11,951 nt of DNA from Nitrospinaceae bacterium (GCA_029261435.1 JAJDBI010000141.1:1-11951); one strand, 5' to 3'; shown: positions 1-8,274, counted from the first letter of the stretch. The notes: generated by a model not told the origin, from the letters alone. Made by a program: numbers and translations.

Positions 1-155
1 CTATTCAACTTGATGAAGAACTTTCTGGGGATTCGTTTGAACCTCATTTTCTGATGTTACTTGGTTTGGCGGATAGTAATGTGTCTGAAAAAAGGAACGG
101 TGCTCAGGTTTATCAAAACGTAATCAAAATAGCCAATATGGATGTGCCAGCTTGA
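1..155 (+). CDS. 3' end of an unidentified gene (partial)
   Basis: An open frame enters from the left edge, with its first whole codon at position 3, and runs 50 sense codons to a TGA at 153-155. The visible tail begins IQLDEELSG and ends IKIANMDVPA. The spacing of Leu, Ala and Tyr in its last 35 residues (LLGLADSN, then AQVYQNVIKIA) resembles a tetratricopeptide helix pair, but this is weak and no family can be named from 50 residues. The gene lies on the same strand as malQ, 53 nt upstream of it, so the two may be co-transcribed. The frame is supported by the lack of stops and by amino acid composition only. Confidence 0.55.
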   Translation, partial: IQLDEELSGDSFEPHFLMLLGLADSNVSEKRNGAQVYQNVIKIANMDVPA

Positions 156-208
156 GTGTTTAGTTCGCATTAAGTTTCTTTATTAAATCACAAGGTCCAT
201 AAATATAT

Positions 209-1705
209 ATGTCGCAAAGCCAAGAGTCTCGATGTAGTGGAATTCTACTTCATATTACTTCTCTGCCCTCAAAGTTTGGAGTCGGTGATTTTGGACCTTC
301 TGCATTTGAGTTTGTCGATTTATTAAAACAGGCGGGTCAGACTTATTGGCAAATCCTCCCGGTCAATCCTACTTCATTTGGAAACTCACCCTATAGTTGT
401 ACATCGGCTTTTGCGATCAGTCCATTGTTTGTCAGTCCAGAGTTTATGATTCGTGACGGTTTTCTGGAGGAGAACGAATTGGAGGTTGATCTTGAGTGTT
501 CTCCACATCATGTGCAATATTCCCCCGTTTTGAATTTCAAGATAAGTCTACTGAGAAAAAGTTATTCTCGCTTTAGCAGAAGAGTTGATAAAAATGAGTA
601 TGAGAAGTTTTGTCTTGCTAATTCCTATTGGCTGGAAGATTTTTGTCTCTTCACGGTACTCAAAAACCATTTTGGTGGGCATTCCTGGAGTGAATGGCCA
701 GAAGGTATAAAGTGCAGAAACACGGTCGAAAAATATCTGGAAAGACTGGGTGAACTTGTTGAACAGGAAAAATATTTTCAATTTGTGTTATTTCGGCAAT
801 GGGCAGAATTGCAGGAGTATTGCCGGGGTAACGGAATTCGTATTTTTGGTGATGTGGCTCTTTATGTGAATCATGACAGTGCTGATGTCTGGGCTCACCC
901 CGAGTTTTTTAAACTGGATCAGGAAATGAAGCCAGTTGTTGTTGCCGGCGTGCCTCCTGACTATTTCAGTGCGACTGGGCAACGGTGGGGGAACCCGGTC
1001 TTCGACTGGAATATTCTACGTGAGAATGATTACCACTGGTGGTTGGAGAGACTGAAGCATGGTCTGAGACTGTTTGATCTAATACGAATAGATCATTTTC
1101 GTGGCTTCCTGGCGGCCTGGGAGATACCTGCAAGTGACTCTACTGCAGAAAATGGGCGTTGGCAGGAGTGTCCGGGAGTTAAGTTCTTTTCAAGGTTACT
1201 AAAGGAATTTGAATCCATTCCTGTTGTTGCTGAAGATCTGGGTGTGATCACTCAAGATGTTAAGGATGCTATGCGGCAGTTTGGGTTTCCGGGAATGAAA
1301 CTTTTGATCTTTGCTTTCGATGGGGATATTTCTCAAAATCCTTATGCTCCGGATAATCATGTGAAGAACTGCATTCTGTATACTGGAACGCATGACTGTA
1401 ATACAGTGCGTGGGTGGTTTGAGGAAGAATTGGGAGAGGATGCGAAGGTGAAACTGGCAAACATACTGGGGAGCGAAGTTAACGCAAAAACAGTGGCTGA
1501 AGAATTGATAATTTTGGCGATGCGTTCTATCGCAGATACGGTTATTTTGCCGATGCAGGATGTGTTGGGGCTGGGCTCAGAATCCCGTATGAATTGTCCT
1601 GGCATTGCAGAAAATAATTGGGAGTGGAGGTTGCTTCCCGGACAATGGTCAAGCAGTGATGCGGAAAAACTTGCTGTGATGACTAAAACCTATGGCAGGT
1701 GTTAA
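209..1705 (+). CDS. malQ: 4-alpha-glucanotransferase (amylomaltase, GH77)
   Basis: This enzyme moves alpha-1,4-glucan segments between maltodextrins, releasing glucose and building chains long enough for phosphorylase; it acts in the cytoplasm. At 498 residues it matches the short amylomaltase type (Thermus, about 500) and lacks the N-terminal extension of E. coli MalQ. The N-terminal block has GILLHITSLPS (11-21) followed by the acceptor-site segment QILPVNPT and SPYSCTSAFAISP. The GH77 catalytic residues are all present by motif: nucleophile Asp295 in RIDHFRG, acid/base Glu342 in VAEDLGV, and Asp396 in GTHDCNT. Many homologues read THDN where this one reads THDC. The ATG at 209 is preceded only by a weak AAGG at 192-195. 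The stop codon is 4 bp from that of the opposing glgP, which fits a shared glucan-degradation role. Confidence 0.96.
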   Translation: MSQSQESRCSGILLHITSLPSKFGVGDFGPSAFEFVDLLKQAGQTYWQILPVNPTSFGNSPYSCTSAFAISPLFVSPEFMIRDGFLEENELEVDLECSPHHVQYSPVLNFKISLLRKSYSRFSRRVDKNEYEKFCLANSYWLEDFCLFTVLKNHFGGHSWSEWPEGIKCRNTVEKYLERLGELVEQEKYFQFVLFRQWAELQEYCRGNGIRIFGDVALYVNHDSADVWAHPEFFKLDQEMKPVVVAGVPPDYFSATGQRWGNPVFDWNILRENDYHWWLERLKHGLRLFDLIRIDHFRGFLAAWEIPASDSTAENGRWQECPGVKFFSRLLKEFESIPVVAEDLGVITQDVKDAMRQFGFPGMKLLIFAFDGDISQNPYAPDNHVKNCILYTGTHDCNTVRGWFEEELGEDAKVKLANILGSEVNAKTVAEELIILAMRSIADTVILPMQDVLGLGSESRMNCPGIAENNWEWRLLPGQWSSSDAEKLAVMTKTYGRC

Positions 1706-1714
1706 GTTCTTAAC
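1701..1714. repeat. Palindrome spanning the malQ and glgP stop codons
   Basis: GTTAAG (1701-1706), TT, then CTTAAC (1709-1714) form a perfect 6-2-6 inverted repeat. The left arm contains the malQ TAA (1703-1705) and the right arm the glgP stop (1710-1712 on the other strand). There is no uridine tract on either side, so it does not look like a standard intrinsic terminator. Confidence 0.6.
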
Positions 1715-4175
1715 CTTGCGGGGTGAGGGGGATGTTCCAAATATTTTCTGCATATTCCTTGATGGATCGATCGCTGGAAAATTTTCCCATCCGCGATACA
1801 TTGATGATGGCTTTTCGTGTCCATGTATCGGTGTCTAAATAGGCATGACCAATTTTTACCTGAGTGTCACAAAAAGATTGAAAGTCTGCCAATACCATAT
1901 AAGGGTCACCATGATCCAATAAGCTTTCCAGAATAGGTTGGAAAAGGTTGGGCTGTTGCCCGAAAAAATATCCTTTCTGAATCATGTCCAGCACTTCTTT
2001 CAATTCTGGATTCTGCTTGTATAATTCTCTGGGATGATAACCAGATTGTTTTTTCTCAACAACTTCATCCGCATTCAAGCCAAAGATGAAGATATTTTCC
2101 TTCCCCACTTCTTCCATGATTTCAATGTTTGCTCCATCCAACGTTCCCACCGTTAACGCGCCATTGAGAGAAAGTTTCATGTTGCCGGTGCCCGATGCTT
2201 CCATACCAGCTGTGGAAATTTGTACTGAAAGGTCAGCTGCTGGAATAATTTTTTCTGCAAGGGTTACAGAGTAATTGGGTAAAAATAAGACTTTTAATTT
2301 TCCCTGTAAACTATAATCAGTGTTGATGGTGTCGGCGACGCAATTGATAAACTTGATGATCAGCTTTGCCATGGCATAGCCTGGAGCAGCTTTTCCGGAA
2401 AACATAATAGTTCGTGGAGTTTTAAAATTCTCCGGATTTTTGCGAATGCGATTATAAAGTGCTATGGCGTGCAGGACGCTTAAGACCTGTCTTTTATATT
2501 CATGAATTCGCTTGACTTGAGTTTCAAATAAGGAATTTGGATCAACTTCAATGCTTAAAGTTTTTTGAATATACTCTGCAAGCTGTTTTTTGTTGTTGGT
2601 TTTTATTTCTCTCCAGCGAGCGATTAGTTGGGGGTCATTGATATGTTCTTGAAGGGTTATTAACCCCGATAAATCCCGGATCCATGAATCTCCAATGTAC
2701 TCAGTGATTAATTTGGATAGTTCAGGATTGCAGCCTTTCAACCAGCGTCGTGGAGTAATGCCATTGGTTTTGTTGTTAAAGCGGTCGGGAAACATTTCAT
2801 GGAAATCGGAAAACACTTTTTCCCTGAGTATGCTGGAATGCAATTTCGCGACTCCATTGGTAGAGTGACTTCCAATAATAGACAGGTTTGCCATGCGAAT
2901 ATATTTTGTATGGTTCTCTTCAATGAGAGACATTCTACTCATTTTGTCAAGATCGCCTGGATAACGTTCCTGCACCTGATCCATGAAATCTTGATTGATT
3001 TGGAAAATGATATCCAGATGTCGGGGTAAAACTCTGCTGAATAATTCTAGTGACCATTTCTCCATGGCCTCAGGAAGAATGGTGTGGTTGGTGAATGCGA
3101 AGGTGTTGACTGTTATTTTCCAGGCCTTGGCCCATGGCAATTTTTCAAGATCAATTAAAATGCGCATCAGCTCGGCAATGGATAATGCGGGATGTGTGTC
3201 ATTCAACTGAATGGCAACCTTATTGCTGAATTCATCAAAGGTTTTGTGCTTCTTTTTATATCTTCGAACAATATCACTCAAGGAGGCTGAGACAAAAAAG
3301 TATTCCTGTTTGAACCGGAGTTCTTTTCCTGATTGATTATGGTCTGCTGGATACAATACTTTGGAAATTATTTCGCTTTCATGCTTGTTTTGTACAGCTT
3401 GAAAATAATCACCGGATTGAAAATATTCCAGTTCCAATTCCCGACTGGACCGAGCACTCCATAGACGGAGATTGTTGACCGTATCATTCTTGTATCCAGG
3501 GACAGGGATGTCGTAAGCCATAGCCATGACATCCTGAGTGTCTACCCATTTATGCTCTTTGACGCCCTGTGAATCTTGAATGGACTCCACATGACCGTAA
3601 AACTTAACAGGAAAGAGGGAGCGTGGCCGTGGGATTTCCCATGGGTTTCCCACTCGCAACCAGTTGTCAGCTTTTTCAACCTGATAGCCTTGAATTATTT
3701 TCTGGTAAAAAATTCCAAATTCATAACGGATTCCATACCCATACCCGGGAACTCCCAGGCTGGCGATAGAGTCTAGAAAACAGGCTGCAAGGCGACCTAG
3801 TCCACCATTGCCCAATCCTGCTTCGACTTCAGATTCTTCCAATTCATGAATGACATGGCCCATTTCTTCCAGAGCCAGTTTATATTCATCATAAATCCCC
3901 AGGTTGATCAGGTTGTTGGTCAGTAATCGGCCAATCAGGAATTCCATGGAAAGGTAGTAAACCCTTTTCACATCATTCTCGTAATAGGATTGCTGAGTCT
4001 GGAGCCATTTGTTAACCAGGTGATCACGCACTGATAAAGCCAGGCTGATGAAATGATCCATTCTTGTTGCAGAAAACTTATCGTCTGCCAGGGTGTATTT
4101 CAGGTGATGTTTGAACCAAAGCTTGAGTGCTTCCCGAGTGAGTTTTCCGGGTTCGTGTTGAATTTTGTCAATCAT
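1710..4175 (-). CDS. glgP: Glycogen/maltodextrin phosphorylase (GT35)
   Basis: This pyridoxal-phosphate enzyme releases glucose-1-phosphate from the non-reducing ends of alpha-1,4-glucans by phosphorolysis. Its 821 residues are the usual length for bacterial GT35 enzymes. Family blocks appear in order: YYLSMEFLIGR (73-83), LGNGGLGRLAACFLDS (121-136), the NDTHPALSIAELMRI segment in the middle, KRIHEYKRQ, and the cofactor block GTGNMKLSLNGA with the Schiff-base lysine at Lys667. The ATG at 4173-4175 gives the expected N-terminus, though no Shine-Dalgarno sequence precedes it. The gene lies 177 bp downstream of the ABC-F gene on the same strand and converges on malQ. GlgP and MalP cannot be told apart by motif alone; the malQ neighbour allows a maltodextrin role, while no glycogen synthesis gene is visible. 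Confidence 0.96.
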   Translation of the reverse strand: MIDKIQHEPGKLTREALKLWFKHHLKYTLADDKFSATRMDHFISLALSVRDHLVNKWLQTQQSYYENDVKRVYYLSMEFLIGRLLTNNLINLGIYDEYKLALEEMGHVIHELEESEVEAGLGNGGLGRLAACFLDSIASLGVPGYGYGIRYEFGIFYQKIIQGYQVEKADNWLRVGNPWEIPRPRSLFPVKFYGHVESIQDSQGVKEHKWVDTQDVMAMAYDIPVPGYKNDTVNNLRLWSARSSRELELEYFQSGDYFQAVQNKHESEIISKVLYPADHNQSGKELRFKQEYFFVSASLSDIVRRYKKKHKTFDEFSNKVAIQLNDTHPALSIAELMRILIDLEKLPWAKAWKITVNTFAFTNHTILPEAMEKWSLELFSRVLPRHLDIIFQINQDFMDQVQERYPGDLDKMSRMSLIEENHTKYIRMANLSIIGSHSTNGVAKLHSSILREKVFSDFHEMFPDRFNNKTNGITPRRWLKGCNPELSKLITEYIGDSWIRDLSGLITLQEHINDPQLIARWREIKTNNKKQLAEYIQKTLSIEVDPNSLFETQVKRIHEYKRQVLSVLHAIALYNRIRKNPENFKTPRTIMFSGKAAPGYAMAKLIIKFINCVADTINTDYSLQGKLKVLFLPNYSVTLAEKIIPAADLSVQISTAGMEASGTGNMKLSLNGALTVGTLDGANIEIMEEVGKENIFIFGLNADEVVEKKQSGYHPRELYKQNPELKEVLDMIQKGYFFGQQPNLFQPILESLLDHGDPYMVLADFQSFCDTQVKIGHAYLDTDTWTRKAIINVSRMGKFSSDRSIKEYAENIWNIPLTPQG

Positions 4176-4253
4176 GATAGGGGGGTAGTGAAAAAATCGG
4201 CAGAGATTGGATTGAAGGTTTACAGACCAGAGCAGAACCCCAGCCTTAACACA

Positions 4254-4280
4254 ATAATACTTTTTACCACAAATTCCAAA
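4254..4280 (-). promoter_or_regulatory. Weak candidate promoter for glgP
   Basis: In the 177-bp gap between the ABC-F stop and the glgP start, the minus strand carries a -10-like TATTAT (4254-4259), with TTTGGA (4275-4280) 15 bp upstream. The -35 match and the spacing are both poor. No good stem followed by a T-run was seen in this gap, so read-through from the ABC-F gene is equally possible. Confidence 0.22.
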
Positions 4281-4352
4281 CTCCTGCCATTGCTTTGAGA
4301 AATTGATTGCAAATTATCTGTACAGGCAAGAGTCTTGTTTGGGTGGGGTTGA

Positions 4353-5939
4353 TTATTGGTTGGCCTGAACTTTTTGTCGCTCCAGAGCACGTAATTTTCG
4401 GGCTTCCTTTTTATTGATTTTGGTTTTTACTTTTTTCTCCGCAACCGGTTCACCTTCCCAGCCTACCTTTTCCAGGAAATCATCGTAGCCGCCATGAAAA
4501 TACTCGGCTCGGCCCTGATGGAAAATGATCAGGTTTTTAGCCAGGGTTTTAAGGATAAGCTCGGAGTGGGTAACTATCACCAGCGCTCCGGCATAATCGT
4601 TCAACTCTTCGATTAAAGCTTCAATTGATTCTACGTCCAGATGATGTGAAGGTTCGTCGAGAAGCAAGAGGTTGGTGGGGTGAGAAATTATTTTCCCCAA
4701 CAGCACACGACTTCTTTCCCCACCCGATAAAACACTCACCTTTTTTTTACTCAAGTCTCCATCAAACATCATAGCACCACAGATGCTATGAGCGGCTTGC
4801 AGGGAAAGGTTGGGGTTGGAACGCAGTATCTCATCCAACACCTTGTTTTTGGGTTCGAGCCGGTCAATATTTGTCTGACCGAAGTGCCCCAGGCGAGCGG
4901 AAGGATGAGGATCGATAGATCCGGAATTGGGTGTCAACTCATTTGCTAAACAATTTAATAACGTCGACTTTCCTTTTCCGTTGGCCCCGATTATTCCTAT
5001 ACGATCCTTTCGACCAATGGAAAAGGAGATGTCTGAAAAAATATTGTTTTCGGGTTTGCCATCGTAGGAGAAAGAAAGGTTCTTCACGTTCATGATCATT
5101 TTCCCCGGGCAGGGGAGGTGGTTGAACCTGAACCCAAGATTCTTTTCTGTGTCCAGCTTTTCCATGGTGCCCATTTTTTCCATCATTTTAAGTCGTGACT
5201 GGGCCATGGTGGCTTTGGAGGCTTTGGCGCGAAATCGATCTACAAGAGACTGCATTTCCTTGCGTTTGTTCTCCAGGTTTTTCCGGGTCTGTTCGTAGGT
5301 TTCTTCTTCCTGAATGATCAACTCATAGAATTTAATGGTACCGCCGGTGACTTTACGGGCTTGTCTACGGTGTATGCCCAACGTGTGAGTGGTGACCTTG
5401 TCCATAAAATCCCGGTCATGGGTGATGAGTATCATTTCGCCCGGCCATTTGTTTAGATAATCTTTGAGCCAACGGAGCGATAGAATATCCAGGTAGTTGG
5501 TGGGTTCATCGAGCAAAAGCATGTTGGGGTCGGCCAATAACGCTTTGCAAAGATTGATACGTACCTGAAATCCACCGCTGAAAGTTGTGGGGTCTTTTTG
5601 AAAATCCGATTCAGAAAATCCCAGACCGGAAAGAATGATCTCAGCCTTATAATGATCCCATTGTTTTTCAGCGGGCAGGGCTTCAATGCATTCATCAATA
5701 ACAGTAGGTTGAGTGAAGTGGATATGTTGATCCAGCGCGCCGATCTTATAATTTTTCGGTGTAGAAAGGGTTCCTGAGTCCTGCCTTTCTTCCCCCATGA
5801 TCATCTTGAACAATGTGGACTTCCCGGTACCATTTTTACCGACCAACCCAATGCGCTCGCCTTTATTGATGAGAAAGGACACATCTTCAAACAGAACCTG
5901 TGGACCAAAAGATTTTTCTAAATTGCTGGCTATTATCAT
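4353..5939 (-). CDS. ABC-F family ATPase, YheS-like
   Basis: A soluble protein with two ATP-binding cassettes and no membrane segments. ABC-F proteins act on the ribosome rather than in transport. NBD1 has Walker A GKNGTGKST (34-42), signature FSGGF (120-124), Walker B LLLDEP with catalytic Glu145, and H-loop His174. A charged linker (about 205-270) carries RFRAKASKATMAQSRLKMM, which closely resembles the YheS/Uup linker. NBD2 has Walker A with Lys324, signature LSGGE (Ser405), Walker B with Glu429, and H-loop His458. The D-loop reads SHHLD and the H-loop THSE, in place of the common TNHLD and SHDR. A basic tail of about 25 residues ends the protein, far shorter than the E. coli YheS tail. 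There is no Shine-Dalgarno sequence before the ATG. Its exact ribosomal role and any antibiotic-resistance activity cannot be read from the sequence. Confidence 0.93.
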   Translation of the reverse strand: MIIASNLEKSFGPQVLFEDVSFLINKGERIGLVGKNGTGKSTLFKMIMGEERQDSGTLSTPKNYKIGALDQHIHFTQPTVIDECIEALPAEKQWDHYKAEIILSGLGFSESDFQKDPTTFSGGFQVRINLCKALLADPNMLLLDEPTNYLDILSLRWLKDYLNKWPGEMILITHDRDFMDKVTTHTLGIHRRQARKVTGGTIKFYELIIQEEETYEQTRKNLENKRKEMQSLVDRFRAKASKATMAQSRLKMMEKMGTMEKLDTEKNLGFRFNHLPCPGKMIMNVKNLSFSYDGKPENNIFSDISFSIGRKDRIGIIGANGKGKSTLLNCLANELTPNSGSIDPHPSARLGHFGQTNIDRLEPKNKVLDEILRSNPNLSLQAAHSICGAMMFDGDLSKKKVSVLSGGERSRVLLGKIISHPTNLLLLDEPSHHLDVESIEALIEELNDYAGALVIVTHSELILKTLAKNLIIFHQGRAEYFHGGYDDFLEKVGWEGEPVAEKKVKTKINKKEARKLRALERQKVQANQ

Positions 5940-5954
5940 TGCGAGTTAAACTAT

Positions 5955-5978
5955 AAAAAAAGTTGGCAAAAAAACTTC
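5955..5978 (-). terminator. Weak hairpin with T-run after tRNA-Pro
   Basis: On the minus strand AAGTT (5973-5977) and AACTT (5960-5964) can pair around an 8-nt loop and are followed by a run of Ts (5955-5961). The stem is short and AU-rich, so it could be a weak terminator for the radical SAM-tRNA transcript or simply AT-rich leader sequence of the ABC-F gene. A T-rich tract also directly follows the tRNA CCA (about 6005-6021). Confidence 0.25.
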
Positions 5979-6021
5979 TTAATAAATGAGTGAGTGAACC
6001 AGGAAGGAAAAAATAGAAAAC

Positions 6022-6098
6022 TGGTCGGGATGAGAGGATTTGAACCTCCGACCCCCTACTCCCGAAGCAGGTACGCTACCAGGCTGCGCTACATCCCG
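6022..6098 (-). tRNA. tRNA-Pro, anticodon CGG, with encoded CCA
   Basis: The minus strand folds as a full cloverleaf. The acceptor stem is CGGGATG (6092-6098) with CATCCCG (6026-6032). The D stem is GCGC/GCGT, and the anticodon stem is CCTGC/GTAGG around loop TTCGGGA. A 5-nt variable loop follows, then the T stem GGAGG/CCTCT around TTCAAAT. The discriminator base is A (6025), and CCA is encoded at 6022-6024. The anticodon CGG (6062-6064) reads the proline codon CCG. The 5' end lies only 6 nt behind the stop codon of the radical SAM gene, so this tRNA is either processed from that mRNA by RNase P or has a promoter inside that gene. Confidence 0.97.
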
Positions 6099-6104
6099 AC
6101 TGTC

Positions 6105-7235
6105 TTAGCTTGTTTTGTAAAAGAATTTTTTGAGGTATTTCCAGATAATGATGGAACCTACCCGATTCACCACTGATTTAAACCAGGTGCTCCCACCCAA
6201 ACATTTTTGGCAGTGAGGGTGTACAACCTTATTATTTTGAAATCCTTCTACCGCATCAATAACCGGCTGGGTATTCATGATATCTGTAATCGAATTTTCG
6301 AATACGTTCCCCGCTTTGGTCTTGCCATCGTAATCCACACAGCAGTAAGTCAAATCCCCATTGCATAAGATGGCAAAATGGTCAGACAAGGCGCTGCAAT
6401 AACCGGTTTTAGAAGGGACCACTTGGCTACCCTCTGCAAATGCGTTGCCCCATGTGTTGAGAATGTAGGTCTCGAAGTAGATGTTCGGTGCTACTTCGAC
6501 TACATTCCATTTGAAGGCAGAAAGCTTGTCGATCTTTTTTTCAACTTCCAATCGTTTTTCTTCGTTGAGAGGCGGGCATATTTTGTGAACTTCGCGAGCC
6601 CAATACCGAAAGGTTTTGCGTAATTCTTTGGTGTTATTGATGACACTCATCGAACCTACTGTCCAGTCTTCACCGGGTACTTCGGTTTTGATGGAAGTAT
6701 TCAGGAAATGAACTTTTATCTTTGGCGGCTTTTCCTGCTTCAGACAGCCTTCAATAAATTTTAAAATCCGGTTGTGATATTCATCGAATTTCATTCGACG
6801 TGACTTTCGGGTTTTAAAAGATTCTTCGTCAGGAGTCTGCAGGGAGATATTCACTTGAGACGCGGTCACCTTCTCCAGCTTGATGGCCATCTCTTCATCG
6901 AGATAAGTTCCATTCGTGGTGATGCCTGTCTTCACGCCTAATTGTGCGGCATGATCGAGAATTTCAAAAAAACGCGGATGCATGAAAGGTTCACCCATCA
7001 CGTGGAAGGTGATCTTTTCTGCCATATTATATTCTGCGATTTCGTCAATGATTCCACAGACCCTTTCGAAATCCATATATTCATAATGGCGGGTCATCTC
7101 CTGCTTGGGACAAAAGGTACAGTCAAAATTGCAGACGTTGGTCAACTCTATATGAATTCGTTGTAGAGGAAACTGGACCAGTTCGCCAAAGCGACCGGGG
7201 AAATTTTGCGTGCCGGGTTGAACCTTAGTCAGCAT
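6105..7235 (-). CDS. Radical SAM protein with SPASM-like C-terminal cysteines
   Basis: The protein has 376 residues. The radical SAM cluster motif is CNFDCTFC (Cys35, Cys39, Cys42), which should hold a [4Fe-4S] cluster that cleaves S-adenosylmethionine. It is followed by the MGEP block (GGEP type, SAM binding) and by TTNGT and NISLQT strand motifs of the partial TIM barrel. The C-terminal part has Cys280, Cys291, Cys298, Cys299, Cys342 and Cys345 around an NGD turn and a GN motif, which resembles a SPASM-type auxiliary cluster domain. The extreme C-terminus is basic and aromatic (KYLKKFFYK). The substrate is unknown: SPASM enzymes modify peptides, activate sulfatases or make cofactors, and no precursor peptide gene is seen next to it. 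The ATG lies 19 nt after the FmdB-like gene, so an operon is likely. No Shine-Dalgarno sequence is visible. Confidence 0.88.
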   Translation of the reverse strand: MLTKVQPGTQNFPGRFGELVQFPLQRIHIELTNVCNFDCTFCPKQEMTRHYEYMDFERVCGIIDEIAEYNMAEKITFHVMGEPFMHPRFFEILDHAAQLGVKTGITTNGTYLDEEMAIKLEKVTASQVNISLQTPDEESFKTRKSRRMKFDEYHNRILKFIEGCLKQEKPPKIKVHFLNTSIKTEVPGEDWTVGSMSVINNTKELRKTFRYWAREVHKICPPLNEEKRLEVEKKIDKLSAFKWNVVEVAPNIYFETYILNTWGNAFAEGSQVVPSKTGYCSALSDHFAILCNGDLTYCCVDYDGKTKAGNVFENSITDIMNTQPVIDAVEGFQNNKVVHPHCQKCLGGSTWFKSVVNRVGSIIIWKYLKKFFYKTS

Positions 7236-7254
7236 AATTTAGTTGGCGTAGGAA

Positions 7255-7449
7255 TTAATTATTATTGGTTTTGGAATAGTTATAGCGGTCAATGCTTTCG
7301 CTCCAAAACGTGTTGTTGGTCACGTTGCGCGAAACCTTCTTGGACCCGCATTCAGGGCAAGCCACTTTTTTTTCACCCACTTCGGACATTCTCATTTCAA
7401 TCACGAAATCTTTTTTACATTTTTCACAAGTATGATCGTAATTGGGCAT
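7255..7449 (-). CDS. FmdB-type zinc ribbon small protein
   Basis: This is a 64-residue protein. The N-terminus MPNYDHTCEKCKKDF matches the usual start of FmdB-family zinc ribbons (MP.Y.Y.C..C), with cysteine pairs C8/C11 and C30/C33 placed to bind one zinc. The tail is polar and rich in Asn. The start at 7447-7449 is chosen because AGGAG (7459-7463) lies 9 nt before it. An upstream in-frame ATG at 7471-7473 would place that ribosome site inside the gene. FmdB proteins are small, poorly understood proteins, first named from a formamidase locus and often called regulatory. It lies 78 nt after cmoA and 19 nt before the radical SAM gene, so it may work with the latter. Confidence 0.85.
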   Translation of the reverse strand: MPNYDHTCEKCKKDFVIEMRMSEVGEKKVACPECGSKKVSRNVTNNTFWSESIDRYNYSKTNNN

Positions 7450-7458
7450 GATCGAGTT

Positions 7459-7463
7459 CTCCT
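7459..7463 (-). promoter_or_regulatory. Shine-Dalgarno site of the FmdB-like gene
   Basis: The minus strand reads AGGAG 9 nt before the ATG at 7447-7449. It decides the start against the longer reading frame and is one of only two strong ribosome sites in the window. Confidence 0.8.
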
Positions 7464-7527
7464 GATTCATCAAAACATCAATTAAAACGGGGTGTTACTA
7501 CTCAATTTATTAAGAATACAATAGTTT

Positions 7528-8262
7528 CTATTTCAAAGCAATAAATCCGGCAAAGTTGTTCCATTTAAAGAACAGGTCCACGGTCTGGAATCCGGCTTTT
7601 TTGATGAGGCCCTGGTTTTCCTCCACAGTCCAGGGGATGAGCACATTTTCCAGAGCTTCGCGTTTTCTGGAAATTTCCAGGTCGGAATAGTCATGGTCCC
7701 GTTTAAACTGATGGTGGAAATCGATGAATGTCTCGTCGAGCGCTGGTATAGCGCTCTTTATTTTTTCGATGAGAACCAGTGAACCTCCCGGAACCAGCCC
7801 TTCACAGATACTTTTTAGCAGAGAATTCCGGTGTTCCGGTGACACAAACTGAAGGGTGTAATTCATCACTACCACAGACGCATTTTGGATGGATATGTCT
7901 TGGTTTAGATCCGCCTCAAAGAGCTCGCAGGGGATCGGAGACTGCTCAAGCGTTTTGCTGGACTTTTCCAGCATGGCCGGAGAATTATCGACTCCGTACA
8001 AAGCAATTCCCTTATTTTTGTCTATCGACTGAGCCAGTTTAAGAAGCAGGGTGCCGGTGGAACAACCCAGGTCGTAGACGGATGTGTTTGCCTTGGCGAA
8101 CCGGGCGCACCAGCGCACTGCCAAGGACTGGCACTCCTGATAGATTGGAACACTTCGCCCCAGCATATTCTCGAAAACGTTGGCAACAGATTCATCGAAC
8201 TCGAAAGGTCTGTTGCCCGTATCCTGTTTGAAAATTGTGTCTCGTTTGGAGATGGTGTTCAC
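7528..8262 (-). CDS. cmoA: Carboxy-S-adenosylmethionine synthase CmoA
   Basis: CmoA converts S-adenosylmethionine and prephenate to carboxy-SAM, which CmoB uses to build the 5-oxyacetyl-uridine wobble base in tRNAs. At 244 residues it is close to E. coli CmoA (247), which it resembles along its whole length. Shared blocks are KRDTIF (6-11), RSVP.Y (36-41), the SAM-binding YDLGCSTG (63-70), VDNSPAM (91-97), a NYTLQF segment, and near the C-terminus HHQFKRDHDYSDLEIS followed by KREALENV. The HH.FKR..GYS-type segment separates CmoA from ordinary methyltransferases. The start is GTG (8260-8262), the first possible start after an in-frame TAA 15 nt upstream. The gene begins about 13 nt beyond the leuA terminator. 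No cmoB is in the window. Confidence 0.94.
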   Translation of the reverse strand: MNTISKRDTIFKQDTGNRPFEFDESVANVFENMLGRSVPIYQECQSLAVRWCARFAKANTSVYDLGCSTGTLLLKLAQSIDKNKGIALYGVDNSPAMLEKSSKTLEQSPIPCELFEADLNQDISIQNASVVVMNYTLQFVSPEHRNSLLKSICEGLVPGGSLVLIEKIKSAIPALDETFIDFHHQFKRDHDYSDLEISRKREALENVLIPWTVEENQGLIKKAGFQTVDLFFKWNNFAGFIALK

Positions 8263-8274
8263 CTGTTGGAAACA

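Noticed and set aside
5994..6176. 60-codon plus-strand frame containing GFEPPTPYSRSRYATRLRY
   Set aside because: It is the antisense translation of tRNA-Pro, a well-known source of false hypothetical proteins.
7450..7473. Longer N-terminus for the FmdB-like protein from the ATG at 7471-7473
   Set aside because: It would encode its own AGGAG site and add residues not found in the family.
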